Shown here in pieces: positions 17,803 to 26,708 of a stretch of DNA of 64,000 bases. The notes beneath the pieces were generated by a model. The model was not told where the DNA came from, made no database searches, and saw only the letters and a program-made list of their open reading frames with translations. Made by a program: the position numbers and the translations under genes. The stretch is taken from assembly GCF_013602415.1 (NCBI RefSeq), contig NZ_WPAG02000002.1, forward strand, positions 124,001 to 188,000, written 5' to 3'. This DNA is from Rhodococcus sp. B50 (GTDB taxonomy: Bacteria > Actinomycetota > Actinomycetes > Mycobacteriales > Mycobacteriaceae). How positions within the stretch are numbered: the stretch's first letter is position 1; each line of letters begins with the position of its first letter.

Positions 17803-18504
17803 ATGGCAAAGTTTTTCTCTCGCAAACTGATTCGTGGAAGCGCCAGGGTCGCTTCGGTGAGCGCGGTGGCCGTCCTCGCCGCGGTGACGAGTCACGGTAC
17901 GGCTGCGGCCGCCGTCGACAACTCGCGGATCCTTCCGTTGGACGGTGGGAACGCGATCGAAGTGATCCAGGCCGACACCTCGACACAATCGGTGCCGCCG
18001 CTCGACAGCTCACCGCTGAGTGTCGAATTCTTCCACGACGAGGTTGCGACTGTTCGGATCACCGGTCCGAACGCCGCGAGCTTCGCCGGGACGGCGGTGG
18101 AGGTCGGTTTCCAGGTCGGCTATCCGGTCGCTCTACCGGGGGCGACGGTCACCGTCGTCACCCCGAGCCTGTCGTGGGGGGTGGACAACAATGTGGGCGT
18201 CGGCATCCAGCTCGACAGTGAAGGTGGGGCCTCGCTCGACCTCGGTTTCGATTCGGGCGGTTCGCTCAGCGGCGACATCATCCCGTCCCAGGAAATCGAG
18301 ATCCCGCTCGAGCCCGGCGGTATCACGTCTGTCCCGATCGTGGAGGACTTCCAGTTCGACGGCAGCTCGACGACCATCCGGATCGCCGGCGTGCACGGTT
18401 CGGTCTCGGGGGCCATCGGTCCGGTGATGATCCGGCCGTACCTGAAGGCCGTCACCGCAGACCGGGACACCGTCGTGACCTACGGTGTGCCGCAGCGGGT
18501 CTGA
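17803..18504 (+). CDS. MspA-family outer-membrane porin
   Basis: Would form an octameric channel in the mycolic-acid outer membrane for small hydrophilic solutes. The 233-residue precursor has a signal peptide (MAKFFSRKLIRGSARVAS... to about Ala35). The mature part shows MspA features: FFHDEVATVRITGPNAASFAGTAVE, VGFQVGYPVALPG, LSWGVDNNVGVGI, and a C-terminal HGSVSGAIGPVMIRPYLKAVTADRDTVVTYG. ATG 17803 is chosen because it gives a proper signal peptide; the open frame extends to 17731. No homologue occupies this place in M. tuberculosis. Confidence 0.88.
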   Translation: MAKFFSRKLIRGSARVASVSAVAVLAAVTSHGTAAAAVDNSRILPLDGGNAIEVIQADTSTQSVPPLDSSPLSVEFFHDEVATVRITGPNAASFAGTAVEVGFQVGYPVALPGATVTVVTPSLSWGVDNNVGVGIQLDSEGGASLDLGFDSGGSLSGDIIPSQEIEIPLEPGGITSVPIVEDFQFDGSSTTIRIAGVHGSVSGAIGPVMIRPYLKAVTADRDTVVTYGVPQRV

Positions 18505-18540
18505 CCGCGTTCGGGCCTGACCGGGTAAGGGCGACAGGTA

Positions 18541-20040
18541 TCAGAGGTTCTCGTCACCGAGCGAGGCCGCCCATCCGCGCAGGGCGTCGAGTACCGCCTT
18601 CGCCGCTGGGCGGTCCCGCTCCGTGACCACCTCCAGATAGACCTTGAGCTTCGGCTCGGTGCCGGACGGACGCACCACCACGCGCACCGTCGGCCCGTGG
18701 GCGGACTCCTCGCGACTCTCGAAGACGAGAGCATCGGTGTGCATCGGTCCGGCGCTCTCGGCGAGGTCGGTCGCGGTCACCGGAAGACCCGCGAGGCTCG
18801 TCGGCGGATCTGATCTCAACCGTGTCATCACGGTGCCGATGCGTTGCAGGTCGTCCACGCGGATCGACACCTGACCGCCGACATGGATTCCGAGTTCACG
18901 ATGCAGGTCGTCGAGTGCGTCGATGAGGGTCCGGCCGGCCTGCTTCAGCGCGGCGGCGTAGTCGGCGGCCACCACGGCCGTCGCGATGCCGTCCTTGTCG
19001 CGCACCGCCTCCGGGTCCACGCAGTGCCCGATCGCCTCCTCGTAGGCGTAGACGAGACCGTCGCCTGCGCGGGCCAGCCATTTGAATCCCGTGAGCGTCT
19101 GCACGTACCGCGCGCCGCGCGCAGCTGCGAGCCGGCTCAGCATGGTCGACGAGACGATGGTGGTCGCGACCAGCGAGCCGGGCGGCGACGACGCCAGGAT
19201 GCGGTCGCCGAGCAGAACTCCGGTCTCGTCACCGCGCAACATCGTCCACCGCTGCGGAGTTCGCACGCCCACGGCGCACCGGTCGGCGTCGGGATCGAGC
19301 GCGAGGGCGATGTCGGCGTCGACCTCCGCCGCCAGCGCGAGCAGGGCGTCTGTCGCGCCGGGTTCCTCGGGATTGGGGAAGGCGACGGTGGGAAACGCCG
19401 GGTCCGGCGCGAACTGGGACGGCACGACGTGGATGTCGTCGAATCCCGCGGCGCGCAGGGCCGCGACCGCCGTCTCACCGCCGACACCGTGCAGGGCCGT
19501 CAGAGCGATACGCACCGCCCGGTGCGGGCAGCGGGGGAGCGACGCGACCCGGGCGAGATAGCGATCGACGAGTTCGTCGCCCGACGGCACGACCGGCACC
19601 CGGGGCACGTCCGCGACATCACCGACGGCGTCGATCGCCGCTTCGATCTCGCGGTCGGCGGGTGCGGCCAGCTGCGCCCCGTCCGCGAGGTAGACCTTGT
19701 AGCCGTTGTCGGCGGCGGGATTGTGCGACGCCGTGATCTGCACGCCCGCAACGGCATCCAGTGCCCGCACCGCGAAGGCGGTCACCGGGGTGGGCAGCGG
19801 CTGCCCGAGTGCGACGACGTCGAAACCCGCGGCGGCGAGGACTTCTGCGGTAGCGGTGTGGAATTCCGCGGAGCCCGTACGGGCGTCGCGGCCGACGACG
19901 ACGGTGCCGCCGCCGTGGCCGTTCGCCTCGAGCCACGCCGCGAGCCCGGCGGTGGTGCGGACGACGACGGGCACGTTCATGCAGTCCGGTCCGTCGCCGA
20001 CCGGTCCGCGCAGACCGGCGGTGCCGAATCGCAGCGTCAC
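18541..20040 (-). CDS. pmmB: Phosphomannomutase/phosphoglucomutase family (PmmB-like)
   Basis: Phosphohexomutase or phosphopentomutase of the alpha-D-phosphohexomutase family. The 499-residue protein has the catalytic-Ser loop [18 protein letters not shown], the metal loop [13 protein letters not shown], the sugar loop [12 protein letters not shown] and the phosphate-binding [14 protein letters not shown]. Its GTG start overlaps the punA stop (GTGA). The coupling to a purine nucleoside phosphorylase suggests interconversion of ribose or deoxyribose phosphates from nucleoside breakdown, although it is usually named phosphomannomutase. Confidence 0.9.
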   Translation of the reverse strand: MTLRFGTAGLRGPVGDGPDCMNVPVVVRTTAGLAAWLEANGHGGGTVVVGRDARTGSAEFHTATAEVLAAAGFDVVALGQPLPTPVTAFAVRALDAVAGVQITASHNPAADNGYKVYLADGAQLAAPADREIEAAIDAVGDVADVPRVPVVPSGDELVDRYLARVASLPRCPHRAVRIALTALHGVGGETAVAALRAAGFDDIHVVPSQFAPDPAFPTVAFPNPEEPGATDALLALAAEVDADIALALDPDADRCAVGVRTPQRWTMLRGDETGVLLGDRILASSPPGSLVATTIVSSTMLSRLAAARGARYVQTLTGFKWLARAGDGLVYAYEEAIGHCVDPEAVRDKDGIATAVVAADYAAALKQAGRTLIDALDDLHRELGIHVGGQVSIRVDDLQRIGTVMTRLRSDPPTSLAGLPVTATDLAESAGPMHTDALVFESREESAHGPTVRVVVRPSGTEPKLKVYLEVVTERDRPAAKAVLDALRGWAASLGDENL

Positions 20041-20849
20041 AGCCGGGCCGCCAGATCACGCAGGAGGTCGCCCATCCGGGTCGCTGCCGCGCGACCCGCG
20101 GCGAGCACTTCGAGGTGGTCGAGGGGAGCGCCGGTGATGCCGGCCGCGGCGTTGGTCACCAGCGAGACCGCGAGCACCCGTGCCCCGGCCGCGCGCGCCG
20201 CGATGGTCTCGTGGACTGTGGACATGCCGACGAGGTCGGCACCGAGCGTGCGCAGCATCCGGATCTCCGCCGGTGTCTCGTAGTGCGGGCCGGGCAGCCC
20301 GGCGTAGACCCCTTCGCGCAGCGAGGGATCGATCTCCCGGGCGAGGGCGCGGAGTTCCGGCGAGTAGGCGTCGACGAGGTCGACGAACTGGGCACCGACC
20401 AAGGGCGAGCGGCCGGTGAGATTGAGATGGTCGGAGATGAGAACCGGCTGCCCCACGGAGAACTCGGGGTCGATCCCGCCCGCCGCATTGGTGAGGACGA
20501 CGGTGCGGGCACCCGCCGCGACCGCCGTGCGCACGGGGTGGACCACGCGGGCGAGGTCGTGGCCCTCGTAGGCGTGGATCCGGCCCGCGAGGACGAGGAC
20601 GGCGTTGTCTCCGGCGCACACCGAGTGGATGTTCCCGGCATGTCCTTCCGCGGTCGGAGGGGCGAAGCCGGGCAGGTCGCTCATCGGGATCGTGGCGACA
20701 GGGATGCCGAAACTCTCGACCGCGGCCCGCCAGCCGGAGCCGAGGACGACGGCGACGGGGTGTTCGGCGACTCCCGTCCGTTCGGCGAGTGCGGCGGCTG
20801 CGGCATCGGCGGCCGCGGCGGGGTCGAAGACGTGATCGGGTGCTCCCAT
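20037..20849 (-). CDS. punA: Purine nucleoside phosphorylase
   Basis: Phosphorolyses inosine, guanosine and deoxy forms. The 270-residue trimeric PNP-type enzyme has [29 protein letters not shown], and the base-binding [17 protein letters not shown] with [13 protein letters not shown] -10 hexamer lies 8 bases before the ATG. It is translationally coupled to pmmB. Confidence 0.93.
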   Translation of the reverse strand: MGAPDHVFDPAAAADAAAAALAERTGVAEHPVAVVLGSGWRAAVESFGIPVATIPMSDLPGFAPPTAEGHAGNIHSVCAGDNAVLVLAGRIHAYEGHDLARVVHPVRTAVAAGARTVVLTNAAGGIDPEFSVGQPVLISDHLNLTGRSPLVGAQFVDLVDAYSPELRALAREIDPSLREGVYAGLPGPHYETPAEIRMLRTLGADLVGMSTVHETIAARAAGARVLAVSLVTNAAAGITGAPLDHLEVLAAGRAAATRMGDLLRDLAARL

Positions 20850-20857
20850 GGCATCGG

Positions 20858-20863
20858 ACCCTA
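20858..20863 (-). promoter_or_regulatory. -10 box of punA-pmmB
   Basis: TAGGGT on the minus strand ends 8 bases before ATG 20849, consistent with a leaderless or nearly leaderless transcript. Confidence 0.4.
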
Positions 20864-20903
20864 ATCGCTCACAGTATGTTACTCACGGGTAAGGAGGCGC
20901 GGT

Positions 20904-21614
20904 ATGCTGACGCGCATGCCTTACCTCGAACGTGACGGCGACGTCTTCGTCCTGCATCTCGGTGACCGTGACGTGGAGGTCTCCGAGAACCGGTTCCACC
21001 CGGACCGCCTCGCCGCGATCCATTCCCTCCTCGACGAGGTGGAGGCGCACGACGGGCCTACCGCCCTCGTGACCGCGGCGACCGGCAAGTTCTGGAGCAA
21101 CGGACTCGACATCGACTGGGTCGGCGCGAACCTGCCGGATCTGCCGACCTATCTGGACTCGGTCCACGATCTCTACGTCCGTCTCCTCACCTTCCCCGCG
21201 GCGACGGTCGCGGCCGTCCAGGGGCACGCCTTCGGTGCCGGTGCGATGCTCGCGCTCGTGCACGACTTCCGGGTGATGCGCGCCGACCGTGGGTACTGGT
21301 GCCTGCCCGAGGTGCAACTGAACATGCCCTTCACCGTCGGAATGTCCGCGCTGATCCGTTCCCGCCTGCCGATCCAGACGGCGGTCGAGGCCATCACCAC
21401 CGGCCGCCGCTACGGCGGTGAGGACGCCGTGGCCGCGGGCATCGCCGAGCAGGCGGTCACCGGTGACGACGTCCTCGCCGCTGCGGTCGAGCGGGCTTCG
21501 GCGCTCATCGCCACCCGGGGACCGAATCTGTCGGGCATCAAACGAGGACTGCACGCACCGCTGATCTCGGCGCTGGAGATCCGGACCGACGCGTCGAACT
21601 TCCGGCTGGGCTGA
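20904..21614 (+). CDS. Enoyl-CoA hydratase/isomerase family protein
   Basis: The 236-residue crotonase-fold protein has the oxyanion-hole segments FWSNGLDIDW and QGHAFGAGAMLALVHDFRVM. After that segment the motif reads LPEVQLNMPF, resembling the short Eci-type delta3,delta2-enoyl-CoA isomerases more than the hydratase ECH1. ATG 20904 is preferred to ATG 20916 because AAGGAGG sits 6 bases upstream of it. The substrate is unknown. Confidence 0.82.
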   Translation: MLTRMPYLERDGDVFVLHLGDRDVEVSENRFHPDRLAAIHSLLDEVEAHDGPTALVTAATGKFWSNGLDIDWVGANLPDLPTYLDSVHDLYVRLLTFPAATVAAVQGHAFGAGAMLALVHDFRVMRADRGYWCLPEVQLNMPFTVGMSALIRSRLPIQTAVEAITTGRRYGGEDAVAAGIAEQAVTGDDVLAAAVERASALIATRGPNLSGIKRGLHAPLISALEIRTDASNFRLG

Positions 21615-21664
21615 TCACGGCCGGGGAAGCTGCCGAACCATCACGGCCGGGAAGCTGCCGGAGG
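21614..21664. repeat. Short tandem duplication between the crotonase gene and the M20 gene
   Basis: Two units of 26 and 25 bases (21614-21639 and 21640-21664), each with ATCACGGCCGG and GAAGCTGCCG, differ by a one-base indel and a few substitutions. The first begins at the last base of the crotonase stop codon. Confidence 0.75.
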
Positions 21665-21716
21665 GGTCGTACGCACCGATCGATCGGGGTGCGGTGAGCA
21701 TGACAGACTGGACCCC

Positions 21717-22877
21717 GTGACGACCGAATACGCCACGGCGATCGAGGCTGCCTCCGACACCCTCGTCGGCCTGTCGCATTCGATCCACGCCGAACCGGAA
21801 CTCGCGTTCGAGGAACACCGGAGCGCCGCGAAGATCGTCGAGGTGCTGCGCGCCCACGACTTCGACGTGACGACCGGCATCGCCGACCTTCCCACCGCCT
21901 TCGACGCCCGGTTCGGCAGCGGCGAACTCGTTCTCGCGTTCTGCGCCGAGTACGACGCGTTGCCGGGAATCGGGCACGCGTGCGGCCACAACATCATCGC
22001 GGCCTCGGCCGTGGGTGCCGGGATCGGGCTCGCCGCGCTCGCCGACGAACTCGGCGTGACCGTGCGCGTCATCGGGACACCCGCGGAGGAGACCGGCGGC
22101 GGCAAGGTTCTCATGCTCGAGCGCGGCGTCTTCGACGGCGTCGGTGCGGCGATGATGGTGCACCCCGGCCCGTTCGACATCACCGGCGCGACGTCGCTCG
22201 CCCTCGCCGACATCGCCGTCGAATACGACGGCCGGGAGGCGCACGCCTCCGCCGCCCCCGAGTACGGGCTCAACGCCGCCGATGCGGCGACCGTCGCCCA
22301 GGTCGCGGTCGGTCTGCTGCGACAACATCTGCATCCCGGGCAGCAGATCCACGGGATCGTCGCGCAGGGCGGGACCGCGCCGAACATCGTGCCGAGCCAC
22401 ACCGAACTGCTGTACTACCTGCGGGCGGGGACGAGTGAACTCCTCGACGACCTCGTCGAACGCGCACGCAACTGCTTCGCCGCCGGTGCGCTGGCCACCG
22501 GATGCAACCACCGGATCCGGACCGTGTCGCCGACCTATACCGAACTCACTCCCGACGCGTGGCTGGTGCAGGCATATCGTGAGGAGATCATCGGTCTCGG
22601 GCGCCGACCGCTGCCCGTCGAGGAGGAAGGAGCGCGCCCCCTGGGCAGTACCGACATGGGAAACGTGACGAATGTGGTGCCGGGAATCCATCCGGTCATC
22701 GGACTCGACTCCGGTGGCGCGGTGACACATCAGGCGGCGTTCGCGGCCGCCTGTGTCACCGAGTCCGCCGATCGGGCAGTGCTCGACGGAGCGCGCGCGC
22801 TCGCAGCGACCGCCGTGCGCGCGGCGACCGATCAGGTCCACCGGGCACGCCTCCTCGAACGGGTCGGACGCCGATGA
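21717..22877 (+). CDS. M20-family amidohydrolase (AmiB-like)
   Basis: Predicted metal-dependent amidase or aminoacylase. The 386-residue protein has the metal-binding GIGHACGHN near residue 83, TPAEETGGGK near 120 and the C-terminal region STDMGNVTNVVPGIHP. It resembles p-aminobenzoyl-glutamate hydrolase-type M20D proteins; the substrate is not predictable. The start is GTG, with a weak CAGACT hexamer 7 bases upstream. Its stop overlaps the next start (ATGA). It corresponds to amiB1 by remembered synteny. Confidence 0.87.
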   Translation: MTTEYATAIEAASDTLVGLSHSIHAEPELAFEEHRSAAKIVEVLRAHDFDVTTGIADLPTAFDARFGSGELVLAFCAEYDALPGIGHACGHNIIAASAVGAGIGLAALADELGVTVRVIGTPAEETGGGKVLMLERGVFDGVGAAMMVHPGPFDITGATSLALADIAVEYDGREAHASAAPEYGLNAADAATVAQVAVGLLRQHLHPGQQIHGIVAQGGTAPNIVPSHTELLYYLRAGTSELLDDLVERARNCFAAGALATGCNHRIRTVSPTYTELTPDAWLVQAYREEIIGLGRRPLPVEEEGARPLGSTDMGNVTNVVPGIHPVIGLDSGGAVTHQAAFAAACVTESADRAVLDGARALAATAVRAATDQVHRARLLERVGRR

Positions 22878-24031
22878 ATCCGTACGTGGAGAAGTGGTTG
22901 GACCGCCACACCGAGGACCTCTCGCTCTGGCGCCGTCACATCCATGCGAATCCCGAACTCGCCCGGCAGGAGTACGCCACCACCGAGTTCGTCGCGAAGC
23001 ACCTGCGCGCCGGCGGACTGGAACCGAAGGTCCTCCCGCGCGGCACCGGCCTGATCTGCGATCTCGGTCCGGCCGACGGGCCGCGGATCGCCCTGCGGGC
23101 CGACATGGACGCCCTGCCGATGCAGGAGACCACCGGCCTGCCCTTCGAATCGACCGTCCCCGGCGTCTCGCACGCGTGCGGGCACGACGCCCACACCACG
23201 GTGGTGCTCGGTGCGGGCCTGGCCCTCGCCTCGATGCCCGAACTGCCGGTCGGTGTCCGGCTGGTCTTCCAGCCCGCGGAGGAGGTCATGCCCGGCGGAG
23301 CGCTCGACGTCGTCGCGGCCGGCGGTCTCGACGGGGTCTCACGCATCTTCGCGCTGCACTGCGACCCGCGTCTCGAAGCGGGCAAGGTCGGCATGCGGGT
23401 CGGGGCGATCACCTCGGCGGCCGACACCGTCGAACTCGTCCTCGACTCGCCCGGCGGGCACACCTCGCGGCCACATCTGACCGGCGATCTCGTCTACGGT
23501 CTCGGCGCCGTCATCACCGGTCTTCCCGGGATGCTCAGCCGCCGCATCGATCCGCGCACCGGCACGGTCATGGTGTGGGGCGCGGTCAGCGCCGGCAAGG
23601 CCCCCAATGCGATCCCGCGCACCGGCATGCTCGCGGGCACCGTCCGTACCGGCGACCACGACACCTGGGAGCTGCTCGAACCGATGGTCCGCGAAATCGT
23701 GCACGGCCTGCTCGCGCCGACCGGCGTCAGCTACGAACTGAACTACCGCCGCGGCGTCCCGCCGGTGGTCAACGACGAGGGGTCGGCGCGCATGTTCGAG
23801 GACGCGATCCGCGCGACCGGCCCCGACGCTCTGGCGGACACCCCGCAATCCGGTGGGGGAGAAGACTTCTCGTGGTATCTCGAGCACGTCCCGGGGGCTA
23901 TGGGCCGGCTCGGTGTGTGGTCGGGGACAGGACCCGAGTTGGACATCCACCAGCCCACCTTCGATCTCGACGAGCGGGCGCTGGCCGTGGGTGTGCGGGT
24001 GATGACGAATCTGGTTCTCGGCGCTGCGTGA
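22874..24031 (+). CDS. M20-family amidohydrolase (AmiA/hippurate hydrolase-like)
   Basis: The 385-residue paralogue of the gene before it, and more typical of the hippurate hydrolase/IAA-amino acid hydrolase group. It shows LRADMDALPMQE, GVSHACGHDAHTT, QPAEEVMPGGA and SGGGEDFSWYLEHVPG. It is translationally coupled to its neighbour by a 4-base overlap. The pair may act on related N-acyl or N-benzoyl amino acids, which is an inference. Confidence 0.88.
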   Translation: MNPYVEKWLDRHTEDLSLWRRHIHANPELARQEYATTEFVAKHLRAGGLEPKVLPRGTGLICDLGPADGPRIALRADMDALPMQETTGLPFESTVPGVSHACGHDAHTTVVLGAGLALASMPELPVGVRLVFQPAEEVMPGGALDVVAAGGLDGVSRIFALHCDPRLEAGKVGMRVGAITSAADTVELVLDSPGGHTSRPHLTGDLVYGLGAVITGLPGMLSRRIDPRTGTVMVWGAVSAGKAPNAIPRTGMLAGTVRTGDHDTWELLEPMVREIVHGLLAPTGVSYELNYRRGVPPVVNDEGSARMFEDAIRATGPDALADTPQSGGGEDFSWYLEHVPGAMGRLGVWSGTGPELDIHQPTFDLDERALAVGVRVMTNLVLGAA

Positions 24032-24043
24032 CGCAGTCCGAAG

Positions 24044-24062
24044 TGAGCTCAGGCTTACCTGA
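24044..24062. promoter_or_regulatory. DtxR/IdeR-like iron box upstream of the iron importer
   Basis: TGAGCTCAGGCTTACCTGA matches TWAGGTWAGSCTWACCTWA at 15 of 19 positions, with the right half nearly perfect. It lies 41 bases before the substrate-binding protein gene. The 9-mer GTGAGCTCA occurs at 24043-24051 and again at 24075-24083. Confidence 0.55.
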
Positions 24063-24102
24063 ACGGTAGGATGTGTGAGCTCACCCATACCAGGAGGAAT
24101 CA

Positions 24103-25146
24103 ATGTCCCTTCGACACCGGATCGGCGCAGGGCTGACGGCAGCCACGCTCGTCGCCGTTCTCGCCGCGTGCAGCGACAGCGGCTCGGGCGACACCACCCC
24201 GGACGCTTCGAACGGGGAGGCGCTCACGCTCTATTCCGGGCGTAGCGAGAACCTGGTGGGCCCGCTCGTCGAACAACTCGAAGGCACTCTCGGCTTCCCG
24301 ATCGACGTCGTCTACGGCGGCACGCCGGAGATCACGGGCAAGCTCGTCGAAGAAGGTGCCGCATCGCCCGCCGATGTGGTCTTCAGCCAGGACGCCGGTG
24401 CGCTCGGCCTGCTCGACCGTTCGGGTCTGCTCGAGCAGCTGCCCGCGAGTGTGACGGATCAGGTGCCCGAGAACTACCGCGCGGAGGACGGAACCTGGGT
24501 CGCCACCTCTGCCCGGGCTCGCGTCCTGGTCTACAACGACGACAAGGTGCAGCCGCAGGACCTGCCGAGCGGGATCGACGGGCTCCTGGACCCGAAGTGG
24601 AAGGGTCAGGTGGGCTTCGCGCCGACCAACGCGTCGTTCCAGTCGTTCGTCACCGGACTCCGTGTCTCCCGCGGTGAGGACGGTGCCCGTGAATGGCTCG
24701 AGGCGTTCAAGGCCAACGAACCGGTCGCCTTCGAAGGCAACGGACCTCTCATGGAGGGCGTCGACACCGGCCAGGTGACCCTCGGTCTCACCAATCACTA
24801 CTACTGGTACGGGCTCGCGGACGAGAAGGGCGCCGACAACCTCGCCGTGCAGCTCCACTTCTTCGACGCGGGCGATCCCGGTGCCCTGGTGAACATCGCC
24901 GGCGCCGCGGTGCTCGCCACCACCGACCAGCGCGAGCAGGCCGAGCAGTTCGTGGCGGCGTTGCTCTCGCCCGAGTCGCAGACCTATTTCGCCGACGAGA
25001 CCGCGGAGTATCCGGTCGTCGAGGGGACCGAAACCCAGACCGATCTGCGCCCGCTCTCCGAGATCGGGACCTCCGACATCGAACTGGCCGAACTGGCGTC
25101 CCTGGCCGAGACACAGGCGCTCCTGCAGGAACTGGAATTCATCTGA
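24103..25146 (+). CDS. fbpA: Ferric iron ABC transporter substrate-binding lipoprotein
   Basis: Captures ferric iron outside the membrane for the importer encoded next. The 347-residue precursor has a lipoprotein signal with lipobox LAAC (Cys23) and the periplasmic binding fold: LTLYSGRSENLVGPLVEQLE, VVYGGTPEITGKL, NHYYWYGLA (the paired tyrosines typical of iron ligands in FbpA/FutA) and VNIAGAAVLATTDQREQAEQFV. AGGAGG is 5 bases before the ATG. An iron box precedes it, and the permease overlaps its stop. Confidence 0.9.
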   Translation: MSLRHRIGAGLTAATLVAVLAACSDSGSGDTTPDASNGEALTLYSGRSENLVGPLVEQLEGTLGFPIDVVYGGTPEITGKLVEEGAASPADVVFSQDAGALGLLDRSGLLEQLPASVTDQVPENYRAEDGTWVATSARARVLVYNDDKVQPQDLPSGIDGLLDPKWKGQVGFAPTNASFQSFVTGLRVSRGEDGAREWLEAFKANEPVAFEGNGPLMEGVDTGQVTLGLTNHYYWYGLADEKGADNLAVQLHFFDAGDPGALVNIAGAAVLATTDQREQAEQFVAALLSPESQTYFADETAEYPVVEGTETQTDLRPLSEIGTSDIELAELASLAETQALLQELEFI

Positions 25147-26708
25147 TCACCCTCGCTACTCCGCGCGACGGCACCCGACGCGGCCGGCCGATCCTGGCCA
25201 CGGCCGCGCTGGGTGTTGCCGTGTTCGCGCTCGCACCCGTCGTGCACCTGGTGATGCGCGCGTTCGCGGACGGACCCGAGCGGGTCGTCTCGCTCGTGTT
25301 CCGCCCACGCACTCTCGAACTGGTGTGGCGCAGCGGCGCGCTCGCCGTGACGGTCACGGTGGCATGCCTGATCCTGGGGCTCGCCGCCGCATGGTTGACG
25401 ACCCGCACGGATCTCCCCGGCCGTCGCTGGTTCGCGTTGGCCCTGAGTCTGCCCTTGGCGATCCCCTCGTACGTGTCGGGCTTCGTCTGGATCGCCCAGT
25501 TCCCCGCGCTCGAAGGTTTCGTCGGTGCTGCCCTCGTCCTGACCTGCGCGTCCTTTCCTTACGTCTATCTGCCCGTGGCGGCGGCACTCGCCTCGGCCGA
25601 CCCGGGGCTCGAGGAAGTGGCCCGCACTCTCGGCCGGTCCCGGCCGGCCGCCATCCTCACCGTCACCTTGCGGCAGGTATGGCCGACCGCGGCGGCGGGC
25701 GGACTGCTCGTCGCGCTCTACACGCTCAGCGACTTCGGCGCCGTCGCATTGATGCGCTACGAAGCGTTCACCCTGGCGATCTACGGAAGCTACCGGGGAC
25801 TTCTCGATCGCACGCCCGCCGCTGTCTTCGGTCTCGTGCTGGTCGCGATCGCGGTGGTGCTGACGGTCGCCGAACGGAGAGCGCGCCGCGGCGCCACCGC
25901 GCGGATCGGATCCGGCACCGCGCGCACGGCCGAACCCGTGATGCTCGGCTCACGGCGATGGCCGGCGATCGGCTTCCTCACCGCTCTGCTCGTCGTGAGC
26001 GTGGGAGTTCCGGTCGCGGGGCTGGCCCGCTGGTTGTGGAGGTCACAGCAGATCGCGGTCGACTGGTCCGGTATCTGGACCGCCACCACCTACACGCTGT
26101 GGGTGTCCGCGCTCGGTGCGTTGCTGACCACGGCGCTCGCACTTCCCGTGGGCATCTACGCCGCACGGTCGCACTCCCGATTGTCCCGCTTCACCGAGAG
26201 CGCCGCCTACATCGGCTTCGCGCTGCCCGGCATCACCGTCGGTCTGGCGCTCGTGTTCTTCGGCATCCGACTGCTCCCGCAGTGGTACCAGCAGACCCCG
26301 ATGCTGGTGATCGCCTACGCGGTCCTGTTCCTCCCTCTCGCGGTGGGGTCGATCCATGCGGCGGTCGCCGCGATCCCCCGGGGTCTCGAAGATGCGTCCG
26401 CGACTCTCGGTTCCGGACGATTGCTCACCGGACTGCGGGTGACGATCCCGATCGCCGCACCCGGCGTGGTCGCCGGTGCGGCATTGGCATTCCTGACCAT
26501 CGCCAAGGAATTGCCTGCGACGCTGCTGCTCGTCCCCATCGGGCACGACACGCTCGCGACAGGGATGTGGCGACATACCGAAACCCTCGCGTACGGCTCG
26601 GCAGCACCCTATGCGGTGATCCTCGTCCTCATCGCGGCACTGCCGTCGCTGGTGCTGGGACGTCTGTTGCGCGGCCGGGTCGACGCGGAAAGTGGAGGCG
26701 AAGAGTGA
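25143..26708 (+). CDS. fbpB: Ferric iron ABC transporter permease
   Basis: The 521-residue permease has about 12 helices and two copies of the BPD transporter domain, with EAA loops near residues 155-180 (LEEVARTLGRSRPAAILTVTL) and 420-445 (LEDASATLGSGRLLTGLRVTI). The frame has no ATG, GTG or TTG near the expected start. CTG at 25143 overlaps the upstream stop (CTGA) and gives the basic N-terminal tail LITLATPRDGTRRGRP. The first usual start, GTG 25221, falls inside helix 1. The CTG start is inferred. Confidence 0.85.
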   Translation: MITLATPRDGTRRGRPILATAALGVAVFALAPVVHLVMRAFADGPERVVSLVFRPRTLELVWRSGALAVTVTVACLILGLAAAWLTTRTDLPGRRWFALALSLPLAIPSYVSGFVWIAQFPALEGFVGAALVLTCASFPYVYLPVAAALASADPGLEEVARTLGRSRPAAILTVTLRQVWPTAAAGGLLVALYTLSDFGAVALMRYEAFTLAIYGSYRGLLDRTPAAVFGLVLVAIAVVLTVAERRARRGATARIGSGTARTAEPVMLGSRRWPAIGFLTALLVVSVGVPVAGLARWLWRSQQIAVDWSGIWTATTYTLWVSALGALLTTALALPVGIYAARSHSRLSRFTESAAYIGFALPGITVGLALVFFGIRLLPQWYQQTPMLVIAYAVLFLPLAVGSIHAAVAAIPRGLEDASATLGSGRLLTGLRVTIPIAAPGVVAGAALAFLTIAKELPATLLLVPIGHDTLATGMWRHTETLAYGSAAPYAVILVLIAALPSLVLGRLLRGRVDAESGGEE

